A stretch of 15,299 nt of DNA from JAAFHN01 sp031421855 (lineage in GTDB: Bacteria > Pseudomonadota > Gammaproteobacteria > Burkholderiales > Burkholderiaceae_C): positions 1 through 15,299 of the forward strand of contig JANOPN010000131.1 in assembly GCA_031421855.1 (NCBI GenBank), given 5' to 3'. The position numbers and the translations under genes are program-made. The notes under the pieces were generated by a model that saw nothing but the letters and a program-made list of their open reading frames with translations, did no database searches and was not told where the DNA came from. Within the stretch, counting starts at the first letter, position 1. Each line of letters starts with the position of its first letter. This document shows, one piece after another, positions 7,931 through 15,299 of this stretch.

Positions 7931-8045
7931 GGCTGTGATTTGAGTTGGGTGCGGCTATTTGATCTTCAGTAGCCGTCAAAACGAAGCGTCAAATTGATCA
8001 TGATGAGAAGTACATTTAATCAAAATTACCAATTTGATTGTCAAA
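7931..8045. promoter_or_regulatory. Divergent promoter and likely Lrp operator
   Basis: This 115-nt AT-rich region separates two divergent genes. A near-perfect inverted repeat, ATCAAAATT (8019-8027) and AATTTGAT (8031-8038), and the related AAATTGATCA at 7991-8000 suggest binding by the adjacent Lrp/AsnC protein. On the minus strand a consensus TTGACA (8044-8039) lies 17 nt from a poor -10, GATTAA (8021-8016), and the repeat occupies the spacer. On the plus strand TTTAAT (8015-8020) is a candidate -10 for the regulator gene. Autoregulation plus control of the dehydrogenase gene is inferred. Confidence 0.5.
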
Positions 8046-8477
8046 ATGAACATTTCAGCAGCAGATCAGCGACTGATCAGCGCATTGCAGTCGAACGCAC
8101 GGGTCAGCATGACGGATTTGGCCGCGCAATTGGGTTTGTCGCGTACGACGGTGCAAACGCGGCTTCAACGGCTGGAGTCAACCGGGGTGATTGCAGGCTA
8201 TGCCGTGCGACTGAACCCCGCCATCAATGCCGCCCGATTGGGCGCGCAAAGCCTCATGCGGATCGACCCCAAGCGCAGCGCGCAAATCATCTCCGGTGTG
8301 TCGCGCATTGCTTGCGTGCGCGAGCTCTATTCGGTCGCAGGGGAATTTGATTTGCTCGCCGTGCTGAAAGCCGACACCGCCATTGAGCTCGATACGGCCT
8401 TGGATGCTTTGGCGGGCATCGACGGAGTCGAACGAACTCAAAGCTGTGTGCTGCTCAGCCCTAAACTGATGCGCTGA
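8046..8477 (+). CDS. Lrp/AsnC family transcriptional regulator
   Basis: This 143-aa protein has the standard size and layout of the family: an N-terminal winged helix-turn-helix (about 22-42, DLAAQLGLSRTTVQTRLQRL), a linker strand (GVIAGYAVRLNP), and a C-terminal RAM effector domain with the ligand-site motif VAGEFDLL (97-104). The ATG at 8046 gives the typical short leader. An upstream in-frame TTG at 8034 would add only four residues. Its divergent neighbour is a saccharopine-dehydrogenase-family gene, so it probably senses an amino acid and controls that gene. The specific effector is unknown. Confidence 0.9.
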   Translation: MNISAADQRLISALQSNARVSMTDLAAQLGLSRTTVQTRLQRLESTGVIAGYAVRLNPAINAARLGAQSLMRIDPKRSAQIISGVSRIACVRELYSVAGEFDLLAVLKADTAIELDTALDALAGIDGVERTQSCVLLSPKLMR

Positions 8478-8581
8478 TATGGCGATGCGCGCGAGAAACC
8501 CGAGAACTCGTGTGTCAAACCGGATTCCACATCGGGCATTTACAGGGCACAATCTAAAGAGTATGCAAAAAGCGTTCACTC

Positions 8582-10321
8582 ATGGCCGTCATTGATCCCG
8601 CAGCCGCCCTGGCCCCACCGGTCACGGTAGCCCTGCCCGGCATTGCACGCGCCTTGGTGATGGCCGGCAAGCTGCCGCAGGCGAAAGCCGAAGAAATCTA
8701 CAAAAAGGCCCAAGCCCAGCGAACGAACTTCATTGCTGAGCTGACCGGTTCGGGTGCCGTCTCTGCGCTGGACTTGGCACACACCATGTCGCAAGCGTTT
8801 TCGTCGCCGATGCTTGACCTTGATGCCGTCGATCCGACGCGGTTGCCCAAGGGCGTGATCGACTCAAAAATCTGCTTAGAGAACCGCATTTTGGTGTTGG
8901 CCAAGCGCGGGACTCGCGTCATTGTTGCGACTGCAGACCCAAGCGATCAAGCAACGGCCGAAAAAATCAAATTCTCATCTCAACTCGCGATCGACTGGGT
9001 CATCGTCGAGTTCGACAAACTAGGCAAACTGGTCGAGACCACCTACAAAGTCGTCAGTGAGTCGATGGAGAACATCATCGGCGATGTCGACTTTGAAGAG
9101 AGCTCGATGGAGGCTCAGCCCGAAGAGGCTGCCGACACGACAGGTGGGGAAGTTGAAGATGCCCCAGTCGTCAAGTTTTTGCAAAAGATGCTGCTCGACG
9201 CCTACGCGATGCGGGCGTCTGACTTGCATTTTGAGCCTTACGAGCATGTGTACCGGGTGAGATTTCGAATTGACGGCGAACTGCGCGAGATCACCAACCC
9301 GCCCGTGGCAATCAAAGAAAAGCTGGCCTCGCGGATCAAAGTGATCTCACGAATGGACATTTCTGAGAAGCGCATTCCCCAAGACGGGCGGATGAAGCTT
9401 AAGGTTGCAGCCGACAAAGTCATCGACTTTCGCGTCAGTACCCTGCCGACCATGTTTGGCGAAAAAATTGTGATCCGGATTTTGGACCCATCCAGCGCTA
9501 AGCTGGGCATTGATGCGCTGGGCTACGACCCTGAGGAAAAAGAGCGGTTGTTGTCTTCTGTATCGCGACCGTATGGCATGGTGCTTGTCACTGGGCCAAC
9601 AGGCTCGGGCAAGACCGTGTCCCTTTACACCTGCTTGAACATCTTGAATGTGCCGGGAGTGAACATCTCCACCGCAGAGGATCCTTGCGAGATCACGCTA
9701 CCAGGCGTGAATCAGGTCAATGTGAACGACAAAGCGGGTCTCACTTTTGCCGCCGCGCTCAAGTCATTTTTGCGGCAAGACCCAGACGTGATCATGGTCG
9801 GCGAGATTCGAGATTTAGAGACCGCCGACATTGCCATCAAAGCCGCTCAAACCGGTCACATGGTGCTCAGCACCTTGCACACCAATGACGCCCCCACAAC
9901 TTTGGTGCGCATGCGAAACATGGGCATTGCCGCGTTCAACATCGCGTCCAGCGTGATTTTGATCACGGCTCAGCGACTGACGCGTCGGCTGTGCATCAAC
10001 TGCAAGGTGCCCACTGACATTCCGACTGAGATTTTGATCGAGGCTGGGTTCAAAGAAGAAGACGTTGACGGCAGTTGGTCGCCGTACAAGGCAGTCGGAT
10101 GCAGCATGTGCAACAACGGCTACAAGGGCCGAGTGGGCATTTACCAAGTGATGCCGATCAGCGAAGAAATTCAACGCATGATTTTGGCTGACGGCACCGC
10201 GATGGAGATCGCCAAGCAGTCCGAACTTGAAGGCGTTCGTTCACTGCGTCAGTCCGGTTTGGGTAAGGTGAAACAAGGCCTGACCTCGCTTGAAGAAGTT
10301 TTGGGATGCACCAACGCGTGA
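8582..10321 (+). CDS. pilB: Type IV pilus assembly ATPase PilB
   Basis: This 579-aa protein is the cytoplasmic hexameric ATPase that powers pilus extension. It has an N-terminal MshEN/T2SSE-N domain (about 20-160), then a secretion-ATPase core: Asp box (RASDLHFEP to RFRIDG, 211-232), Walker A GPTGSGKT (338-345), Walker B with Glu408 (VGEIRD), and His box (HMVLSTLHTNDA, 426-437). A zinc site is formed by Cys471, Cys474, Cys507 and Cys510. These features separate it from the retraction ATPase PilT. It heads the pilBCD block. The upstream gap (8478-8581) should hold the promoter, but no convincing sigma-70 pair at a suitable distance is visible, and the ribosome binding site is weak. Confidence 0.96.
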   Translation: MAVIDPAAALAPPVTVALPGIARALVMAGKLPQAKAEEIYKKAQAQRTNFIAELTGSGAVSALDLAHTMSQAFSSPMLDLDAVDPTRLPKGVIDSKICLENRILVLAKRGTRVIVATADPSDQATAEKIKFSSQLAIDWVIVEFDKLGKLVETTYKVVSESMENIIGDVDFEESSMEAQPEEAADTTGGEVEDAPVVKFLQKMLLDAYAMRASDLHFEPYEHVYRVRFRIDGELREITNPPVAIKEKLASRIKVISRMDISEKRIPQDGRMKLKVAADKVIDFRVSTLPTMFGEKIVIRILDPSSAKLGIDALGYDPEEKERLLSSVSRPYGMVLVTGPTGSGKTVSLYTCLNILNVPGVNISTAEDPCEITLPGVNQVNVNDKAGLTFAAALKSFLRQDPDVIMVGEIRDLETADIAIKAAQTGHMVLSTLHTNDAPTTLVRMRNMGIAAFNIASSVILITAQRLTRRLCINCKVPTDIPTEILIEAGFKEEDVDGSWSPYKAVGCSMCNNGYKGRVGIYQVMPISEEIQRMILADGTAMEIAKQSELEGVRSLRQSGLGKVKQGLTSLEEVLGCTNA

Positions 10322-10392
10322 ATAGCGCTTGTGTCGACACCGAGCGAGCCCGCACCGCTCAGCCACAATACTGCCTGGAGTAGAACAACATC

Positions 10393-11622
10393 ATGGCCAC
10401 AGCAGCACCCGCAAAAAAGACAAACGGAGTCAAAGACTTTGTTTATGAATGGGAAGGCAAAGACCGCAACGGCAAAGCTGTACGGGGTGAGATTCGCGCG
10501 GCCGGTGAAAACCAAGTCACCGCAACGCTGCGCCGCCAAGGCGTACTACCGACCAAGATCAAAAAGCGGCGCATGTCGTCGGGCAAGTCCATCAAGCCCA
10601 AAGACATGATGATCTTCACTCGCCAACTCGCCACCATGATGAAGGCTGGCGTGCCCCTGCTTCAATCGTTTGACATCGTGGGTCGCGGCAACGCGAACGC
10701 GAGCGTGACCAAGCTCCTCAACGACATTCGCGTCGATGTCGAAACAGGCACATCGCTGAGCGCCGCTTTTCGCAAATACCCCATGTACTTTGACAATTTG
10801 TATTGCAACTTGGTCGAAGCCGGCGAGGCGGCGGGTATCTTGGAGGCGCTGCTCGATCGCCTCGCGATTTACATGGAAAAAACCGAGGCGATCAAGTCCA
10901 AAATCAAGTCCGCCTTGATGTACCCCGCATCGGTTGTGGTCGTCGCCTTCATCGTCGTAGCCGTGATCATGATTTTCGTGATTCCGGCGTTTAAGCAAGT
11001 CTTCAGCTCCTTCGGTGCTGATTTGCCAGCGCCAACTGTTTTCGTCATCAACATGAGTGAGTTTTTCGTTAAATGGTGGTGGGCGATTTTTGGCGGCATC
11101 TTTGGTGGCGGCTACTTCTTCATGCAATCGTGGGCGCGAAGCGAGAAGATGCAATTTGTCATGGACCGCATCATGATCAAGCTACCTGTTTTCGGCTCGT
11201 TGATTGAAAAGGCCGTGATTGCTCGCTGGACAAGAACCATGTCCACGATGTTTGCGGCGGGTGTCCCGTTGGTTGAGGCCCTGGACTCGGTGGGCGGCGC
11301 ATCTGGCAACAAGCTGTATGAATACGCAACCGTCAAGATTCAGCAAGAGGTCTCAACTGGCACGAGCTTGACCGCTGCGATGGGTAATGCCAATTTGTTT
11401 CCCACCATGGTCCTGCAAATGTGCGCCATTGGTGAAGAATCGGGCTCGATTGACCACATGCTTGGCAAAGCGGCAGACTTCTATGAAGCTGAGGTCGACG
11501 ACGCCGTGGCGGGTTTGTCAAGCTTGATGGAGCCCATCATCATCGTCTTTTTGGGTGGCTTGATCGGCGGCATTGTCGTCGCCATGTACTTGCCAATCTT
11601 CAAGCTGGGTCAGATTGTTTAA
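10393..11622 (+). CDS. pilC: Type IV pilus inner-membrane platform protein PilC
   Basis: This 409-aa GspF-family protein has two repeated cytoplasmic domains (about 70-190 and 275-395), each with the MFTRQLATMMKAGVPLLQ-type signature (seen at 74-91 and as TRTMSTMFAAGVPLVEAL in the second). Membrane segments follow the first domain (about 175-200 and 225-245) and lie at the C-terminus (about 380-400). It anchors the assembly machine and couples PilB to pilin insertion. It starts 71 nt after pilB with GGAG about 12 nt before the ATG. Its TAA stop lies within the left target duplication of the element inserted before pilD. Confidence 0.96.
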   Translation: MATAAPAKKTNGVKDFVYEWEGKDRNGKAVRGEIRAAGENQVTATLRRQGVLPTKIKKRRMSSGKSIKPKDMMIFTRQLATMMKAGVPLLQSFDIVGRGNANASVTKLLNDIRVDVETGTSLSAAFRKYPMYFDNLYCNLVEAGEAAGILEALLDRLAIYMEKTEAIKSKIKSALMYPASVVVVAFIVVAVIMIFVIPAFKQVFSSFGADLPAPTVFVINMSEFFVKWWWAIFGGIFGGGYFFMQSWARSEKMQFVMDRIMIKLPVFGSLIEKAVIARWTRTMSTMFAAGVPLVEALDSVGGASGNKLYEYATVKIQQEVSTGTSLTAAMGNANLFPTMVLQMCAIGEESGSIDHMLGKAADFYEAEVDDAVAGLSSLMEPIIIVFLGGLIGGIVVAMYLPIFKLGQIV

Positions 11623-11623
11623 C

Positions 11624-11777
11624 CTAGAAACAGCAGTTGACCGCTCACATCTCGCTACAAATGTCTGAGTTTGCTGATGTTTCCTACTTCTAACTGCCTC
11701 ACCAGCTCGGTGACTTCGCTACACACCCGATTGAACCGCCCTGACGCACGCCGGGCACATTCAACTGCTGTTTCTAG
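11624..11777. mobile_element. MITE-like element inserted between pilC and pilD
   Basis: The ends are perfect 17-bp inverted repeats (CTAGAAACAGCAGTTGA at 11624-11640; complement at 11761-11777). They are flanked by GTTTAAC(C) on both sides (11617-11624 and 11778-11785), a 7-8 bp direct repeat that reads as a target-site duplication. Because part of the duplication is also self-complementary, the inverted repeat extends to 20 bp. The roughly 120-bp interior encodes no protein. The element contains no transposase and must have been mobilised in trans; its parent family is not identified. Excision with one duplication copy restores TAA-CC-ATG between pilC and pilD. Confidence 0.8.
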
Positions 11778-11785
11778 GTTTAACC

Positions 11786-12649
11786 ATGCTTGACGTTGAT
11801 GCGGTGGTTTTGGTCTGGGTTGCCTTATTTGGCTTGTTGATCGGCAGCTTTTTGAATGTGGTCATTCACCGAGTGCCCAAAATCCTAGAGCGCCAGTGGG
11901 AGACGGAAGCCAAGGCAATCGTCGCGCAGCAGGCTGGCACTGAGCTGCTGCCTGATGCGTCTGAGCCCTACAACTTGGTGACACCTCGGTCAGCTTGCCC
12001 ATCTTGCGGGCACCAAATCACTTGGTACGAAAACATCCCCGTATTCAGCTGGCTGTTTTTGCGTGGCAACTGCTCGGCCTGTGGTGCATGGATTGGCATG
12101 CGATACCCCATTGTGGAGGCGCTGATGTCGGCGTGGTTTGTGTACTGCGCTTGGCGCTTCGGGCTCACGCCAAGCGCGGCAGTTTGGTGCGGATTTGGCG
12201 CAATCTTGCTCTCAGCGGCACTCATCGACTGGGACACCACCTTACTGCCCGACGATTTGACGCTACCGCTACTTTGGGCAGGCCTGATAGCCGCCGCCTT
12301 GCGCTTCAAGGGTATGCCCAGCCTGACAGACTCGGTTTGGGGCGCGGTCGGGGGCTACATGTCACTTTGGTTGGTGTACTGGGCGTTCAAGTTGCTCACT
12401 CAAAAAGAAGGCATGGGCTACGGTGACTTCAAGCTATTTGCTGCGCTGGGGGTTTGGTTTGGGTGGACCGCCCTGGTTCCGATCATCTTGATGTCGTCGG
12501 TTGTTGGCGCGCTAGTCGGCATTGGCCTGAAATTCACCGGCGGCCTGCGCGAAGGCCGCTATGTGCCATTTGGGCCGTTTTTGGCGGGGGCTGGATTCTT
12601 GTCGGCCATTTTTGGCCCACAAGCCATTTTGCGCACCGTTGGGCTTTGA
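11786..12649 (+). CDS. pilD: Type IV prepilin peptidase / N-methyltransferase PilD
   Basis: This 287-aa polytopic inner-membrane aspartyl protease cleaves prepilin leaders and methylates the new N-terminus; it usually also serves type II secretion pseudopilins. The N-terminal block GSFLNVVIHRVP (20-31) and the zinc-binding cysteines Cys71, Cys74, Cys96 and Cys99 define the methyltransferase domain. Protease aspartates lie in IDWDTTLLPD (147-156) and GYGD (211-214). Several hydrophobic segments follow. No Shine-Dalgarno is evident before the ATG. It was probably translationally coupled to pilC before the 154-bp insertion. Confidence 0.96.
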   Translation: MLDVDAVVLVWVALFGLLIGSFLNVVIHRVPKILERQWETEAKAIVAQQAGTELLPDASEPYNLVTPRSACPSCGHQITWYENIPVFSWLFLRGNCSACGAWIGMRYPIVEALMSAWFVYCAWRFGLTPSAAVWCGFGAILLSAALIDWDTTLLPDDLTLPLLWAGLIAAALRFKGMPSLTDSVWGAVGGYMSLWLVYWAFKLLTQKEGMGYGDFKLFAALGVWFGWTALVPIILMSSVVGALVGIGLKFTGGLREGRYVPFGPFLAGAGFLSAIFGPQAILRTVGL

Positions 12650-12650
12650 G

Positions 12651-13256
12651 GTGTTTCGGCTTGGCTTGACCGGTGGAATCGGCAGCGGCAAGAGCACGGC
12701 CGCCCACATTTTGACAAGCATCGGGGCCGAAATCATCGATGCCGACGCCATATCTCGCCGCCTCACCGCCAGCGGTGGCGAGGCAGTAGCCGCCTTGTCC
12801 CGCGAATTTGGCGCGCAGGCCATCGATTCAACTGGCGCCATGGACCGCACCTTCATGCGCAACCTGGCTTTTTCTGATCCACTGGCCAAAGCCAAGCTCG
12901 AGGCCATCATTCACCCCATGGTCCGTGCCATCAGTCGCGAGCAAATTGCGCGTTGCCAAGCCTCGCTGCTGGTGCACGACATTCCGCTACTGATTGAATC
13001 GAGACGGTCGCGCGGCCAATTTGATGCGATTTTGGTGATTGATTGCGCGGTTTCGACTCAAATTGAGCGTGTCTTGTCCAGGTCAGGTGGCGACTCGGCC
13101 GGCGTTGAGCGGATCATTGCGGCTCAAGCGAGTCGAGAAGCCCGCAGGCAATGTGCGGATTACGTGATATTCAACGACGGCATAAGCTTGGACGACCTGA
13201 AATTTCAACTTGCGACACTCGTGAAAACCCTTGACACGCGGGCGCAGCCGTTATGA
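12651..13256 (+). CDS. coaE: Dephospho-CoA kinase CoaE
   Basis: This 201-aa P-loop kinase catalyses the last step of coenzyme A synthesis, phosphorylating the 3'-hydroxyl of dephospho-CoA. The start is set at GTG 12651, one base after the pilD stop, because it places the P-loop LTGGIGSGKST (residues 6-16) at the expected N-terminal position and gives the family's usual length. An ATG at 12561 would add 30 unrelated residues inside pilD. Other conserved blocks are IIDADAISR, the VHDIPLLIES strand and SREAR in the lid. Its stop overlaps the zapD start as ATGA. The gene is essential in most bacteria and now lies downstream of the element before pilD. Confidence 0.94.
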   Translation: MFRLGLTGGIGSGKSTAAHILTSIGAEIIDADAISRRLTASGGEAVAALSREFGAQAIDSTGAMDRTFMRNLAFSDPLAKAKLEAIIHPMVRAISREQIARCQASLLVHDIPLLIESRRSRGQFDAILVIDCAVSTQIERVLSRSGGDSAGVERIIAAQASREARRQCADYVIFNDGISLDDLKFQLATLVKTLDTRAQPL

Positions 13257-14020
13257 TCTCGCCCGTGGTTTTATACGAATATCCCTTCAACGAGCGCGTG
13301 CGCACGTACTTGCGACTCGAGCGGCTTTTTGGGCGCTTGGCCGAGCTGATCCAGCGCGACACGCCGATTGACCATCACCAAGCGCTCACCACGTTTTTTG
13401 AGATTTTGGATGTCGCAGCACGCGCTGACCTCAAAACCGACGCACTCAAAGACTTAGAGAAGCAAAAGCAAATCCTGAACGCCTACCGAGGCAACCCCTC
13501 AGTCATGGCAGATCGGCTCGACGCTGCGATTGCTGAGCTTGACGGCTGCTTTCGAAATCTCAACGCCATCAATGGCAAAGTGGGCCAAAGCTTGGCCGAC
13601 AACGAATGGCTCATGAGCGTGCGCAGTCGCGCCATCATTCCGGGCGGCACTTGCGAGTTTGATGTTCCGGCCTATCACGCCTGGCAACACCGCGACGCAA
13701 ACGCTCGTCGTGCAAATTTGGGCGACTGGCGCGCCGTGTTGCTGCCGCTGTCCGACGCGATTGACTTGCTGCTGCGCTTGCTGCGCCAGTCGGGCCAGGC
13801 ACAGCAAGTGATGGCGCTCAATGGGCATTTTCAGCAAAGCTTGCCCCAAGGGCGCACATTTCAGTTGCTGCGCCTGCGCGTGGACCGAGCGCTCGACTTG
13901 GTGCCCGAAATCAGCGGCAATCGCCTCATGATCTCCGTGCGCTTGGTGCGAATCGGGGACGACTTCAAACTTGCCGGATCGCACGACGAAGCCCGGCTTG
14001 AGTTGACCCTTTGCGCGTAA
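13253..14020 (+). CDS. zapD: Cell division protein ZapD
   Basis: This 255-aa protein belongs to the ZapD (YacF, DUF1342) family, which binds FtsZ and bundles protofilaments at the Z ring. The family start YEYPFNERVRTYLRLERLF (residues 8-26) and the internal LNAINGKVGQSLADNEWL block are clear. The protein is alpha-helical at the N-terminus with a C-terminal beta-rich domain. It overlaps the coaE stop by four bases, indicating translational coupling. The order coaE-zapD-yacG is conserved in many proteobacteria. Confidence 0.95.
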   Translation: MISPVVLYEYPFNERVRTYLRLERLFGRLAELIQRDTPIDHHQALTTFFEILDVAARADLKTDALKDLEKQKQILNAYRGNPSVMADRLDAAIAELDGCFRNLNAINGKVGQSLADNEWLMSVRSRAIIPGGTCEFDVPAYHAWQHRDANARRANLGDWRAVLLPLSDAIDLLLRLLRQSGQAQQVMALNGHFQQSLPQGRTFQLLRLRVDRALDLVPEISGNRLMISVRLVRIGDDFKLAGSHDEARLELTLCA

Positions 14021-14039
14021 CGCCCCCCGAAATCACACC

Positions 14040-14234
14040 GTGAGCACGATCCTTCGCCAAGTCCCCTGCCCACAGTGTGGCACGCCGACGCCCTACCGAC
14101 TGGACAACTCGAGCCGCCCGTTTTGCTCCGAGCGCTGCCGCGACATCGATTTTGGCGCGTGGGCGTCGGAGTCATTTCGAATGCCGGCTGACGCACCCGA
14201 TGACGACGATATCGAGGCGCCAAATCGACATTGA
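14040..14234 (+). CDS. yacG: DNA gyrase inhibitor YacG, zinc-binding
   Basis: This 64-aa protein starts at GTG 14040, 19 nt after zapD. It has the four-cysteine zinc site of YacG: CPQCG (Cys10, Cys13) and FCSERCR (Cys29, Cys33), followed by DIDFGAWASESFRMP and an acidic tail. YacG binds the GyrB subunit and inhibits gyrase in E. coli; the same role here follows from family membership. The length is normal. Its last codons overlap the start of the dispersed repeat at 14221. Confidence 0.94.
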   Translation: MSTILRQVPCPQCGTPTPYRLDNSSRPFCSERCRDIDFGAWASESFRMPADAPDDDDIEAPNRH

Positions 14235-14317
14235 ATCCAATTGCATGTCGGCAAATTGGCGCACCACATTACTACCATGTTGATAGCAACAAACCCAATA
14301 GATTCGGTGACCAATGG
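14221..14317. repeat. Dispersed repeat, copy 1 (upstream of rimJ)
   Basis: Blocks shared in order with 15051-15124 are CAAATCGAC (14221-14229), TGCATGTCG (14242-14250), and a 35-nt block from 14283 that begins with the identical 17-mer ATAGCAACAAACCCAAT and continues with a few mismatches. Spacing between blocks differs by 11 nt each time (21 versus 10, and 41 versus 30). The 17-base identity with conserved block order is unlikely by chance. The nature of the repeat is unknown. Confidence 0.6.
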
Positions 14318-14345
14318 CTTAAATGGTGCCAAAACGGTGCTTACC

Positions 14346-14918
14346 ATGCCTTTCAGCAGCTCCCCAGCGATCATGACGCCCCGCTTGCAGTTGGAGCCGC
14401 TCAGACCTGATCACTCAGCCGCCATTTTGGGCTACTACCTGCGCAACGCCGACCACCTCAAACCTTGGGAGCCGACACGAGGCGCCGCCTTCTTTGAGCC
14501 CCAGTCTTTCGCTACAGCAGTCAACGGATGGGTAGCCGCCTGCGATGCCGGTCAATCCCTGCGATTCATCATCAAACACCGCGCGACCTCGCTTGGCGGT
14601 GAGTCGTCTTGCATCGGCGTGGTCAACTTCACCCACATCACACCCTTGCCGATGCTGGGCTGCAACTTGGGTTACGGCTTGGACGCCCACTTCGAAGGCC
14701 TTGGCCTGATGCGTGAGGCGCTGCAAGCACTCGTGCAACACATGTTTAAAGCGCATCGCGTGCACCGCATCGCCGCCAACCACATGCCCGCCAACCTGAA
14801 AAGCGCGGCGACTCTTCAAGCGCTGGGCTTTCAAGTCGAAGGCCTTGCACGCGCCTATTTGCACATCAACGGCAACTGGGAAGATCATGTGCTCACCGCG
14901 CTGGTGCATCCGGACTGA
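14346..14918 (+). CDS. rimJ: RimJ-like ribosomal protein N-acetyltransferase (GNAT)
   Basis: This GNAT-fold protein closely follows E. coli RimJ, which acetylates the N-terminal Ala of ribosomal protein S5: YYLRNADHLKPWEP (30-43), the acetyl-CoA loop FEGLGLMREAL (116-126), HRVHRIAANHMPANLKSA (137-154), and INGNWEDHVLTAL (174-186). With the ATG at 14346 it is 190 aa, near the normal length. ATG 14373 would also leave the domain intact. The open frame back to 14241 runs through the dispersed repeat and is unlikely to be translated. It follows yacG by 111 nt on the same strand, and may or may not be in that operon. Confidence 0.85.
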   Translation: MPFSSSPAIMTPRLQLEPLRPDHSAAILGYYLRNADHLKPWEPTRGAAFFEPQSFATAVNGWVAACDAGQSLRFIIKHRATSLGGESSCIGVVNFTHITPLPMLGCNLGYGLDAHFEGLGLMREALQALVQHMFKAHRVHRIAANHMPANLKSAATLQALGFQVEGLARAYLHINGNWEDHVLTALVHPD

Positions 14919-14961
14919 CGCGGCGACATCGGTGACGCTCGGCGTGCACGCCCGCGTCAGT
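14914..14961 (+). terminator. Possible hairpin at the end of rimJ
   Basis: A perfect 10-bp inverted repeat, ACTGACGCGG (14914-14923) and CCGCGTCAGT (14952-14961), includes the rimJ stop codon in its left arm. The loop contains a 12-bp palindrome, GGCGTGCACGCC (14941-14952). No T-run follows, so it is not a standard rho-independent terminator; it could protect or process the transcript end. Confidence 0.3.
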
Positions 14962-15299
14962 CGTGGTTCGCCAACACATTGTCACCGCGCACCAAGGACG
15001 GTTTCCAGTGCCTCTATGTGTTCGTCGTCAGCTTGTCGAATCGGGGCTCGCAAATCGACCTGCATGTCGATTCGATTCACATCAAATTCAATAGCAACAA
15101 ACCCAATGAATCCGGAGACCAAGGCCGGATTCGATCAAAAAATTCGGTTTTAAGACCCAGCGTTGTCCAATCCAGGTATGAGCCTCAAATTCGTTGAGCG
15201 CGTGGAGAGGGAGAGGGTTGAAGGTTTGTCGGGTTGCCAGTGTAAGAGCTGGCGTGTTTTGGTGGTTTGATGCGGTTTGGCTGCTCGTCCCAAGCGTCC
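14919..15299. other. Region without a convincing gene
   Basis: This stretch after rimJ holds the hairpin above and the second copy of the dispersed repeat. A minus-strand frame from about 15134 to 14982 encodes a protein-like stretch (GFIGFVAIEFDVNRIDMQ and onward to a stop) but has only a TTG or a late ATG start and is cut off upstream by stops, so it could be a gene remnant. A plus-strand 72-codon frame at 14979-15197 overlaps it and has no coding support. Minus-strand frames at the right edge stay open to the window end without a recognisable domain. Confidence 0.5.
15051..15124. repeat. Dispersed repeat, copy 2 (downstream of rimJ)
   Basis: This copy matches copy 1 upstream of rimJ: CAAATCGAC (15051-15059), TGCATGTCG (15061-15069) and ATAGCAACAAACCCAAT (15091-15107) with further similarity to about 15124. 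It is in direct orientation relative to copy 1, so rimJ is flanked by direct repeats roughly 800 bp apart. Confidence 0.6.

Noticed and set aside
8552..8568. Sigma-70-like TTTACA/TATGCA pair upstream of pilB
   Set aside because: Its transcript would begin only a few bases before the pilB ATG, and the -10 match is poor.
12561..12650. ATG 12561 as the coaE start
   Set aside because: It would add 30 residues overlapping pilD ahead of the P-loop; GTG 12651 gives the normal family length.
14979..15197. 72-codon plus-strand ORF after rimJ
   Set aside because: No ribosome binding site or domain, overlaps the dispersed repeat and a more protein-like opposite frame.
1..15299. CRISPR arrays, tRNA or rRNA genes
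   Set aside because: No regularly spaced repeats, cloverleaf-like sequences or conserved rRNA segments were seen on either strand.

Overview
The window looks like part of a betaproteobacterial chromosome, probably Burkholderiales. The best clue is the gene run pilB-pilC-pilD-coaE-zapD-yacG on the + strand, an order conserved in beta- and gammaproteobacteria. Overall composition is moderately GC-rich. One clearly AT-rich island covers about 3700-4850. The taxon call is an inference from gene order and protein style, not from a marker gene.

Region 1 (1-260): the left edge holds the possible 5' end of a leftward ORF (1-79) and a 100-bp miniature element with near-perfect terminal inverted repeats (155-254), immediately downstream of a yjgN-like gene.

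Region 2 (258-6671, all minus strand, read right to left) is a peptide-export cassette. It contains an HlyD/CvaA-type membrane fusion protein, a 98-aa proline-rich peptide with a bacteriocin-like leader, an AT-rich TraB/GumN-family secreted protein, a C39-peptidase ABC transporter, and a DUF898/YjgN-like membrane protein. The transporter would cut the leader and export the peptide, and HlyD would bridge to an outer-membrane channel not present here. The hlyD gene is split by a 16-base G run (plus-strand C 6273-6288). With 15 bases it would encode one continuous 476-aa protein, so the cassette may be phase-variable and is recorded here in the OFF state. The yjgN-like gene is also frameshifted, probably near a short G run. 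This cassette is the best candidate for an undescribed system: a switchable exporter with an unusual proline-rich cargo and a TraB/GumN partner.

Region 3 (6857-8477): a saccharopine-dehydrogenase-family gene diverges from an Lrp/AsnC regulator, with an AT-rich inverted repeat in the shared promoter region. This probably belongs to lysine or related amino-acid catabolism.

Region 4 (8582-14918): the type IV pilus assembly ATPase (pilB), platform protein (pilC) and prepilin peptidase (pilD) are followed by coaE, zapD, yacG and a rimJ-like acetyltransferase. A 154-bp MITE-like element with 17-bp terminal inverted repeats and a 7-8 bp target duplication sits exactly between the pilC stop and the pilD start. 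Removing it restores a 2-nt gap between the two genes. A short dispersed repeat flanks rimJ. The last 380 bases hold no convincing gene.
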